Below are positions 1 to 5,301 of a stretch of DNA of 5,955 nt, in pieces. Below the pieces are notes generated by a model that was not told the origin of the DNA, did not search any database, and saw nothing but the letters and a program-made list of their open reading frames with translations. The first letter of the stretch is position 1. Each line of letters starts with the position of its first letter. The stretch is from the NCBI GenBank assembly GCA_028688535.1, contig JAQTXY010000135.1:1-5955 (forward strand). Direction: 5' to 3'. This DNA is from Methanothrix sp. Its GTDB lineage: Archaea > Halobacteriota > Methanosarcinia > Methanotrichales > Methanotrichaceae. The translations under genes and the position numbers were made by a program.

Positions 1-5
1 GTATC

Positions 6-707
6 TTACGGGACCTTAGTGCATAGATACGTGGCATACATGCCGAGCATATAGTCATATTTCTCTATTCTAAATCCCGCTCTCTTTATCATGCCCTCCA
101 TGATCCAATTCAGGGTAGAGTGCTCCTCCTTAATGTGAGATGCGGCCCAGTCAGCACTATCAGTTCCTACACTGCTGGCCATACGGGATAAGCCGCAATT
201 AAAGAATTCCACGTAGTTTGCGATATCGAAAGAGTATACCGAATCTTTTATCAAAAGCGTTGCCCCTTTCTTTGTCATCTTCGAGAACCTAAAGAGGGCG
301 ATCTGCTTCCAGAAATCAGGCAGGTAATGCAACGACATCAATGATACAGCTACATCCACCGGTTCTTTGCAATCATAAGTCAGGAATCCACTCTGAATAA
401 ATTCGATGTTTTCTATGTTCATTGACCTGGCCTTGTTCTCGGCCAGTTTCAACATACCAAATGAAGTATCGACAGCAATTGCTTTTAAGCATTGCTTCGC
501 CGCTGCCAATGCAAATTCGCCGGTTCCAGCGCCGATCTCCAGCACAATTTGGTCCGGTTGAAGGTTCAAAATTGACAATAATTCTTCGTTCTCCTTCCGA
601 ATGTCTCGAAACTTTCTCACCTTATCATCGTAGATCTCAGCCTCAATGTCGAAATCCTCTCCAGGGTGTTTCGACTCATCATACTGCCATATTGGAATAT
701 TTTTCAT
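6..707 (-). CDS. Class I SAM-dependent methyltransferase
   Basis: A 233-residue cytosolic protein predicted to transfer a methyl group from S-adenosylmethionine to an unknown acceptor. It has a Rossmann-type methyltransferase core: motif I VLEIGAGTGEF (residues 55-65) for SAM binding, acidic D80 at the end of strand 2, FLTYD (108-112), and LHYLPDFW (126-133) at motif II. From memory, the N-terminal WQYDE (7-11) and the C-terminal HIKEEHSTLNWIMEGM stretch (191-206) are typical of one uncharacterised bacterial/archaeal methyltransferase family; I cannot search to confirm this. There is no signal peptide or membrane segment. The ATG at 707 is supported by a GGAGG site 6 nt upstream, and the gene ends in TAA at 6-8. 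The gene lies behind a doubtful 77-codon frame and a TATA-like box with palindromes. Substrate unknown: neither neighbour indicates a pathway. The methyltransferase call is firm; the role is open. Confidence 0.9.
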   Translation of the reverse strand: MKNIPIWQYDESKHPGEDFDIEAEIYDDKVRKFRDIRKENEELLSILNLQPDQIVLEIGAGTGEFALAAAKQCLKAIAVDTSFGMLKLAENKARSMNIENIEFIQSGFLTYDCKEPVDVAVSLMSLHYLPDFWKQIALFRFSKMTKKGATLLIKDSVYSFDIANYVEFFNCGLSRMASSVGTDSADWAASHIKEEHSTLNWIMEGMIKRAGFRIEKYDYMLGMYATYLCTKVP

Positions 708-713
708 GGTAAT

Positions 714-718
714 CCTCC
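714..718 (-). promoter_or_regulatory. Shine-Dalgarno site of the 6-707 methyltransferase
   Basis: The minus strand reads GGAGG here, 6 nt before the ATG at 707. It matches the anti-Shine-Dalgarno end of 16S rRNA well and fixes the start of the methyltransferase. Confidence 0.8.
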
Positions 719-729
719 GATCTTAGCGG

Positions 730-963
730 TCACATCGCTCTGTCATTTGCTTTCTCCGGAAAACCAAGATATTCGAGCGCCCGGTTTCGGACACGGATCA
801 TATCCCGATCTAGCGGTGAATCCTCATTTCCCAATTCTACTACATAGTTTAAGGATAAAGCCGGCTTGTAAGCGCTTATTTTTGTCGATCGATAATCATC
901 GACAATCAATATATATATGCCGTATTGAAGTTGCATTGCCAGTTCCAGACAGGCAGCTTGCAT
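730..963 (-). CDS. Small hypothetical protein, doubtful 77-codon frame
   Basis: An open frame of 77 codons ending in TGA, 22 nt upstream of the methyltransferase start and in the same direction. I do not recognise the product. It is mixed and fairly polar, with a hydrophobic strand YGIYILIV (14-21) followed by DD, and a charged C-terminal part (LDRDMIRVRNRALEYLG, about 51-67). The composition looks more protein-like than most chance frames. Against it: the first ATG has no ribosome binding site and follows an in-frame stop by only three codons. A later ATG at 936 (codon 10) has only a weak GGAA upstream. A TATA-like run and two palindromes lie inside the frame, as expected of a control region. 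It could be a small gene cotranscribed with the methyltransferase, the tail of a decayed gene, or chance. Confidence 0.3.
   Translation of the reverse strand: MQAACLELAMQLQYGIYILIVDDYRSTKISAYKPALSLNYVVELGNEDSPLDRDMIRVRNRALEYLGFPEKANDRAM
882..905. promoter_or_regulatory. 8-bp perfect inverted repeat, possible operator
   Basis: TTGTCGAT at 882-889 and ATCGACAA at 898-905 are exact inverted repeats separated by 8 bp. A nested TCGAT/ATCGA hairpin is possible in the same segment. The element begins 3 bp downstream of the TATA-like run (minus sense) and spans the predicted transcript start, where an archaeal repressor would block RNA polymerase. A second palindrome at 869-878 (TAAGCGCTTA) lies just beyond it. 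Binding by a regulator is inference. Confidence 0.35.
909..918 (-). promoter_or_regulatory. TATA-like box upstream of the left methyltransferase
   Basis: A pure alternating AT run of 10 bases lies upstream of the methyltransferase. An archaeal TATA box here would place the transcript start about 25 nt downstream on the minus strand, near 885-890, leaving a leader of about 180 nt before the ATG at 707. If this is the promoter, the 77-codon frame overlapping it would begin upstream of its own transcript. Assigned by composition and position only. Confidence 0.35.
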
Positions 964-977
964 CGATCTGAATTAAA

Positions 978-1005
978 ATGTGGGGCTGGATCTGATGCCC
1001 CACAT
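978..1005 (-). terminator. Hairpin terminator after the PBP4-like gene
   Basis: ATGTGGGGC (978-986) and GCCCCACAT (997-1005) form a perfect 9-bp stem with a 10-nt loop, 26 nt after the stop of the PBP4-like gene. On the minus strand the right arm is followed by TTTAATT, so the transcript would end in a stem and a short U-rich run. This fits an intrinsic terminator or 3'-end stabilising hairpin for the gene at 1032-2687. Archaeal termination relies mainly on U tracts, and this one is short. Confidence 0.6.
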
Positions 1006-1031
1006 AATTGTGGCTGGCGAAGATCCTATGC

Positions 1032-2687
1032 TCAATATGCACTGTAGATGATCTCGCAGATGCGCTCCAGATCCGTATGGGTCGTCCCATAGATGCCTTC
1101 ACCAGGTGCACCATTTACATACAGAGCCAAGGCCACATTTCTGCCACGGGCAGTCTTCATGTAGCCTCCCAGGCCTATGGAAGTCAATAGAGTTCTGTGA
1201 TTTAACGTATCATAGAATTGCATATCTCCTCCCTTGAATATCAACTGACCCCGGACCAAGCCCACTTGCTCCTTGGTGGAGTTGTTTGTGGTATTCATCA
1301 CGCGCATGGCATTGAGATAGGCGTTGAAGTCCTCTTGCTTGAACATGTAGCTTAGGAGCTGTACCACTGCAGCGGGAGTGACTCTATCTGCCTGAGCCCC
1401 ACCGCTTCCGTCTGAGAGGGATACAGAGTTTAAATCTACACCTGCTCGGACCAAGAAGTCCTTTTCTACAGTTAGGCCATCTTCGAATGTATTCTTGCCC
1501 TCTTTGACCGCCATGAGGGACAGAAGGGTATCGGCATGCATGTTGTGGCTGACCTTCAGGATGAGGTTGGCGTTCTCCGAGAAGGAAGGTGATTTCAAGA
1601 GGGCCACACGATTGATCTTTGAATACTCTCCATCGGGAGGCAATTTCTCAGACGGATTCAGGGAGGCAGCTGAAAAGTTCACTTTTACGCCTTCAGCCTT
1701 CAGGGCCTCAATGAAAAGGCTTCGAGCAAAGGACGCTGGATCTGGAACATGAATAACTCGTACCGCAGATCCTCCCACTGCAGGCACTTCTCCCCAAATG
1801 GTTATGTTCGCACTGCCATCGTCCGAAAAGTAGGCGGTTTGCCAGAGTTTTTGGCTCTCGTTGGCGGCAGCCGTATTGACCAGTGAGGTAACTTTATAGT
1901 CCTCGATCTTGGGCCGCCAGTTTAAGGTAGCGTTCTCCCCCGGCTCTCCCGGGAGGACCTCAATGTCGATGAGGTTATCGTTTATTATGATTGGGGTAAC
2001 CAGGAATTGATCCAATGGTGACTGCATCGGAGGCTGGTAGGCTGTAAAGAGACGATCATCGATTATCACATCTCCATCTATTTCCTTTATACCTGCCGCA
2101 GAAACCTGCCTAGCCAGCTCCTCCAGGCCCGCCAATGGATCGGTGGGGGTGAGATTTGTTAGTCTTCCAAAGTTTGCGTAGGTGTGATCACCGTTTGTGT
2201 AGGCGATTTTTCCATCCTTCGTAGTCCTGCCGCCCATGGTCAGGTCGCCGCTCGCCACAAGAATCAGGTCGCCCCCCAGGCGGCCGCTGGGATCGATGTC
2301 ACCTCGGGCGTAGACTGGAGTCTCGAAACGATAATCTGCTCCCAAAGTATCAAGAGCTGCGGCCACGGTGAAGAGTTTTGTGGTCGAGGCAGGCACGAAC
2401 ATTTTATCGGGGTTGATCGCCAGCAGGGTCTTGTTTGAATCCAAATCCTTGACCAAAAGTCCCCAGAAGGAATGGTCGTAGGCAGGTGAGCCCATTATTT
2501 CGTCTAGCTCTGCAGACAATGACTTATTCGCTGGTAAGTCAGCAGTGGCCATTGCTGGAAAGCCAGATATGACCAACAGCGTTGTTACCAGGAAAACAAT
2601 GGATAAAAATCTCCCGGAATGCCATAAGATTAAAGTTTTGCTAAACCAGATGTTCTCGTTTTCGGAATCTACAAGTCCTGATTTCAT
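1032..2687 (-). CDS. dacB: Secreted PBP4-family D-alanyl-D-alanine carboxypeptidase-like protein
   Basis: A 551-residue exported protein of the PBP4 (class C penicillin-binding protein, peptidase S13) family, whose members cleave terminal D-Ala or cross-links in peptidoglycan. An uncleaved n-region of about 26 residues precedes a hydrophobic segment (27-43) and a possible signal peptidase site near A47-A49. Active-site motifs are SxxK at S101-T-T-K104, SxN at S380-H-N382 and the family's DGSGG at 426-430. The spacing matches E. coli PBP4 (S62/K65, S306/N308, K417), which places the KTG box at K485, where it reads KGG. About ten N-x-S/T sequons suggest a glycosylated surface protein. The ATG at 2687 has AGGTGG 7 nt upstream, and the stop is TGA. 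If the host lacks murein, as most archaea do, the substrate is not a normal cell wall; an esterase, amidase or peptidase role is possible. The symbol denotes the family only. Confidence 0.85.
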   Translation of the reverse strand: MKSGLVDSENENIWFSKTLILWHSGRFLSIVFLVTTLLVISGFPAMATADLPANKSLSAELDEIMGSPAYDHSFWGLLVKDLDSNKTLLAINPDKMFVPASTTKLFTVAAALDTLGADYRFETPVYARGDIDPSGRLGGDLILVASGDLTMGGRTTKDGKIAYTNGDHTYANFGRLTNLTPTDPLAGLEELARQVSAAGIKEIDGDVIIDDRLFTAYQPPMQSPLDQFLVTPIIINDNLIDIEVLPGEPGENATLNWRPKIEDYKVTSLVNTAAANESQKLWQTAYFSDDGSANITIWGEVPAVGGSAVRVIHVPDPASFARSLFIEALKAEGVKVNFSAASLNPSEKLPPDGEYSKINRVALLKSPSFSENANLILKVSHNMHADTLLSLMAVKEGKNTFEDGLTVEKDFLVRAGVDLNSVSLSDGSGGAQADRVTPAAVVQLLSYMFKQEDFNAYLNAMRVMNTTNNSTKEQVGLVRGQLIFKGGDMQFYDTLNHRTLLTSIGLGGYMKTARGRNVALALYVNGAPGEGIYGTTHTDLERICEIIYSAY

Positions 2688-2694
2688 TTACAAA

Positions 2695-2700
2695 CCACCT
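2695..2700 (-). promoter_or_regulatory. Shine-Dalgarno site of the PBP4-like gene
   Basis: The minus strand reads AGGTGG, 7 nt before the ATG at 2687. AGGTG matches the core of the consensus AGGAGGTGAT. No alternative start codon lies between this ATG and the signal-peptide core, so the start is well supported. Confidence 0.65.
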
Positions 2701-2713
2701 TTTTGCCTTGAAA

Positions 2714-2721
2714 AATATAAA
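2714..2721 (-). promoter_or_regulatory. TATA-like box before the PBP4-like gene
   Basis: The minus strand reads TTTATATT, followed by more T residues, within the 82-nt gap between the peptidase and the PBP4-like gene. A normal TATA-to-start distance would put transcription near 2691, only a few nt before the ATG and downstream of the ribosome binding site. The box and the Shine-Dalgarno site therefore cannot both be used for one transcript. The box may be chance, or may give a nearly leaderless mRNA in addition to readthrough from the peptidase gene. Confidence 0.35.
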
Positions 2722-2754
2722 GGTCCAGCCATTGTACCTAGCTCCTAGACTCTG

Positions 2755-2769
2755 CAAAAGCAACAAAAG
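2755..2769 (-). terminator. T-tract terminator after the S9 peptidase gene
   Basis: Immediately after the TAG stop of the peptidase the minus strand carries two TTTT tracts (2765-2768 and 2756-2759) separated by a few bases. Short T tracts like these can terminate archaeal RNA polymerase without a hairpin. They are short, so partial readthrough into the PBP4-like gene is likely. Confidence 0.35.
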
Positions 2770-4872
2770 CTAGACAATATGGCTCAAAGTCATGTTACCC
2801 TTTGCGATTTCAGATAGAGCTGCCTCCAGTCCAGGTATCTCCCTGGCACCAACAGGAATGGTAATGCTGGATCCCAGAAGGTCCGAAGCGCTAATGGTCT
2901 CGAATCGTCCTCCCAAATGCTGCGCCAGAAAGGCTTCTGCCACTGCATCGAAGGCTATTCTATTCTGCGGCCTTGTGAATGCATGTCCTTCATCTGGGAA
3001 GAGAGCATAGATCACAGAGAGGTTCTTCTTCTGCATAGCCTGGACAATCTGATCCGATTCGTTCTTCTTGACTCTGACATCGTTGGCACCCTGAGCTACC
3101 AATAATGGCCGCTTTATTCTATCCACGTAGTTGATAGGTGATCTCTCAGTCAAGAGTTTCTTGCCATCTCTTGTTTGAGAATCTCCAATTCTTGTAGTGT
3201 ATGAGGCTATATCTGGCATCACATACGCTGCCATAGAGCTCAGCATCGTGGTCAAATTGGAGGGACCGTAGAGATCTACCCCACAAGCGAAGACATCCGG
3301 CGTGAAGGTCAGGCCAGCCAGCGCAGCATATCCTCCATAGCTTTCGCCCATGATGGCAATATGCCCCGGATCAGCTATGCCCTGTTGAATCGACCAGTTA
3401 ACGACATCTAGGAGATCGTTTTGCATCTTTCGTCCCCATTCCAGGTTTCCGGCATTGGTGAAGCTCTTGCCAAAACCCGTCGAACCCCGGAAGTTAACGC
3501 TCAAGACTGCATAGCCCCTGTTGGCAAGCCACTGATGATTGGAACTGTAGCCCCATACATCTCGTCCCGCAGGACCACCATGGACCAAGAGAACCATCGG
3601 CAAGGGCTTATCAGGAATACCATCCCCATCGGTATCGCTCTTAGGTGGCAGAGTGCAATAGCTTACAAGGTCGAGGCCGTCACGCGAGTTTATGACTACA
3701 GGAACCATTTTGGCGAGAGTCAGGTTCTGTAGCTCATCTCTATCTGTAAAGAGGAATCTGGCCTTCTTTGCAGTTCGGTCGTAGTAGTAACATTGTATAG
3801 GTCCATTATCCATTATGTAGGCAACTATCCAGGCCTTGTCATCCAGGCTGCGGCTAGCCACCCACATATCACCATCTGTTAAATTGAAGAGATAATCCAT
3901 ATCGTTGGTGATTGTTGGATCTAGGATCTTCCAGTGAACCCTCTCGTAATTGAATGCCACTGCCTGAACATTTTTCTCTGTAGGATGAATCATGCAACTG
4001 TATAAGTCCGATTTGGGATCTTCGGCAATGAGTGTCTCATTATTCGTGCTGAGGTTTAATGCATAGAGGGCGGACGTGTCTCTTCCGCGGCTGTCCACCA
4101 GGTAGACTGCATCATCATTCTTGTCAAATCCCCGAGTGAGTGTCGGCTGGTTGTCCTCCATGCTAATATTGAGGAATTTCTCCCAGCCATGATCCGTGAG
4201 CTTGAAGATCTCCACATCTCCATTTGAGGCCGTCTTGTAACCGAGGCGGACTTTGAAGCTGCTGTCAACATCGAATCCTACGAAATCCTTGTTCTCCATG
4301 ATTAGTGTAAGGTTTCCGGTCTCGATGTTAACTCTATAGAGGTCAAAGTATCGAGGATCATGCTTGTTAAGCATAATAGCGATCTCATCTGGGATCTTGT
4401 AGCTCCTCTCCACAATTTCAGATCTCATTCCATTGAAGGGTGTCAGATCCTTTGTCAATTTGTTGCTCAGGTTGACGCTGTATATATGGTAGTTCTCGTC
4501 TCCGTTTTTATCCTGCACATAGAGAATATGATTGTTGGTATAAGCCCAATAGTAATTGCGTATTCCGCGGTAGGTATCGTTTGTCACAGGCCTGGCCTTT
4601 TGCGGCTCTTCAACGGGTCCCACCCAGACATTGAGCACGTCGTTCACAGGGGCCAGGTAACTGATCTTGGACCCATCGGGGCTGAGCATGATTGAAGTCC
4701 TATCCGGGTTGCCGAAAAAGACCTCTCGCGGAATGAGCGAGACGTTCCCTTTTAAACTATCTGTCTTTATCTCTGTTTTGTTCTCCTGTGCCAACACAGA
4801 GGCGCAAAGAGCTGCTAGGATTATTAAAACGAGGGCAGCTTTTCTATTCCAAAATTTATCATTGATCTGCAT
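2770..4872 (-). CDS. Secreted S9 family prolyl-oligopeptidase-type serine peptidase
   Basis: A 700-residue exported serine peptidase of the S9 (prolyl oligopeptidase/acylaminoacyl peptidase) family, which cleaves oligopeptides. A signal peptide covers residues 1-28 (K6...R10-K11, hydrophobic 12-22, likely cleavage VLA|Q). A beta-propeller-like domain (about 45-400) is followed by an alpha/beta hydrolase (about 400-660) with oxyanion motif HGGP (431-434), NFRGSTGFG (460-468), nucleophile S511 in GESYGG, D598 in GANDVRV and H630 in DEGHAF: a complete triad. A DTDGDGIPD loop (413-421) resembles a calcium-binding loop and sits just before the hydrolase core. About 45 residues extend beyond the hydrolase domain. 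About fifteen N-x-S/T sequons suggest glycosylation. I chose the ATG at 4872 because AGGAG lies 8 nt upstream and it begins a clean signal peptide; the longer TTG start at 4947 lacks a binding site and adds 25 atypical residues. Likely role: degrading peptides outside the cell or at its surface. Confidence 0.92.
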   Translation of the reverse strand: MQINDKFWNRKAALVLIILAALCASVLAQENKTEIKTDSLKGNVSLIPREVFFGNPDRTSIMLSPDGSKISYLAPVNDVLNVWVGPVEEPQKARPVTNDTYRGIRNYYWAYTNNHILYVQDKNGDENYHIYSVNLSNKLTKDLTPFNGMRSEIVERSYKIPDEIAIMLNKHDPRYFDLYRVNIETGNLTLIMENKDFVGFDVDSSFKVRLGYKTASNGDVEIFKLTDHGWEKFLNISMEDNQPTLTRGFDKNDDAVYLVDSRGRDTSALYALNLSTNNETLIAEDPKSDLYSCMIHPTEKNVQAVAFNYERVHWKILDPTITNDMDYLFNLTDGDMWVASRSLDDKAWIVAYIMDNGPIQCYYYDRTAKKARFLFTDRDELQNLTLAKMVPVVINSRDGLDLVSYCTLPPKSDTDGDGIPDKPLPMVLLVHGGPAGRDVWGYSSNHQWLANRGYAVLSVNFRGSTGFGKSFTNAGNLEWGRKMQNDLLDVVNWSIQQGIADPGHIAIMGESYGGYAALAGLTFTPDVFACGVDLYGPSNLTTMLSSMAAYVMPDIASYTTRIGDSQTRDGKKLLTERSPINYVDRIKRPLLVAQGANDVRVKKNESDQIVQAMQKKNLSVIYALFPDEGHAFTRPQNRIAFDAVAEAFLAQHLGGRFETISASDLLGSSITIPVGAREIPGLEAALSEIAKGNMTLSHIV

Positions 4873-4880
4873 AGCTATCG

Positions 4881-4885
4881 CTCCT
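4881..4885 (-). promoter_or_regulatory. Shine-Dalgarno site that decides the peptidase start
   Basis: The minus strand reads AGGAG 8 nt before the ATG at 4872. No comparable site precedes the in-frame TTG at 4947. This supports the 700-residue form, whose N-terminus is a standard signal peptide. Confidence 0.8.
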
Positions 4886-4939
4886 ATTTCTTTTGTCCAC
4901 AACCCACACAACCGTCTCGGGACGCATGCTGGAGTGCCC

Positions 4940-4969
4940 GACGACAACAGCTTTACGACCGTTATCGTC
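4940..4969 (-). promoter_or_regulatory. Leader hairpin upstream of the S9 peptidase
   Basis: In minus-strand RNA, GACGAUAAC (4969-4961) pairs with GUUGUCGUC (4948-4940) as a continuous 9-bp stem containing one U-G wobble. It can extend by a G-U and a G-C pair, leaving an 8-nt loop. On the plus strand the same position would be a C-A mismatch, so the structure is favoured only in the transcript of the peptidase leader. It lies about 70 nt before the start codon. A regulatory role is inference; no known riboswitch class was recognised. Confidence 0.35.
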
Positions 4970-5030
4970 TATCTGACATGCCACAACTAAATGCGCTCAA
5001 GGTAATTGGCATTGAATCGACAATAAACGA

Positions 5031-5038
5031 ATATATAG
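5031..5038 (-). promoter_or_regulatory. TATA-like box for the S9 peptidase gene
   Basis: The minus strand reads CTATATAT, the most TATA-like sequence between the peptidase and the genes upstream. It predicts a transcript start near 5008 and a leader of about 135 nt. The rest of the leader up to the ribosome binding site is too GC-rich for a closer box. Confidence 0.45.
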
Positions 5039-5175
5039 CTTGTGGTTCATTCACAAATATCGACTTCTCACGATAAGAAAAGGCCATTATTTCCACAACT
5101 GTTTCATCATCCCCCTCGCATGGCTATTGCGATGAAGCCACTGCTCCTAAGTCGTTGTACCCAAATTTAGGCTGG
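5039..5175. other. Gap between the SDR stump and the peptidase promoter
   Basis: No gene is visible on either strand and all frames are interrupted by stops. The only structure is a pair of mutually exclusive 5-bp inverted repeats: TCGCA/TGCGA at 5116-5132 and TGGCT/AGCCA at 5121-5140. Neither is followed by a T tract, so I do not call a terminator. The segment may be the eroded remainder of the SDR gene, but I could not recognise any SDR motif in it. Confidence 0.4.
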
Positions 5176-5301
5176 TCATAGCAAGAGATTATTATCATAA
5201 GGCATCCCCAGATCCAGGTCCGCATTTGGAAATAAGTAAATCCTTCCCGACAGCCCCAGTCCGCTGCTGGCACCGGTGATAAATGCAGTTGGCTTTTTCA
5301 T
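5176..5301 (-). pseudogene. 5' stump of a short-chain dehydrogenase (SDR) gene
   Basis: An ATG at 5301 overlaps the TGA of the upstream methyltransferase (ATGA), the usual sign of translational coupling. The frame reads MKKPTAFITGASSGLGL, the classic N-terminal beta-strand and TGxxxGxG dinucleotide-binding turn of SDR oxidoreductases (T9, G10, G14, G16). After residue 17 the expected helix (typically AxAxxLAxxG) is missing. An unrelated sequence (SGRIYLFPNADLDL...) follows and stops at codon 42, where a full SDR has about 250 residues. None of the three forward frames beyond the break restores SDR motifs. The likely history is a deletion or rearrangement with its break near 5250. A short functional peptide is possible but less likely. 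The SDR motif is clear; that the gene is inactive is inference. Confidence 0.65.

Noticed and set aside
896..1114. Minus-strand frame of 72 codons across the end of the PBP4-like gene
   Set aside because: It overlaps the 3' end of a solid gene and the terminator hairpin, has no ribosome binding site and gives an unfamiliar sequence; it is a shadow frame.
4788..4810. Lipobox-like cysteine (C23) in the peptidase signal peptide
   Set aside because: The residue before the cysteine is leucine (AALC), which does not fit the lipobox; a signal peptidase I site VLA|Q follows instead.
4873..4947. In-frame 25-codon N-terminal extension of the peptidase from a TTG at 4947
   Set aside because: It has no ribosome binding site, puts an atypical n-region before the signal peptide, and overlaps the leader hairpin. 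The ATG at 4872 has AGGAG at ideal spacing.
4360..4990. Plus-strand frames of about 107-111 codons over the peptidase gene
   Set aside because: They lie opposite a gene with a complete catalytic triad and domain order and have no family motif of their own. The same applies to the other plus-strand frames in the window.
5103..5140. Possible terminator hairpin after the SDR stump
   Set aside because: The stems are only 5 bp, compete with each other, and are not followed by a T tract on either strand.
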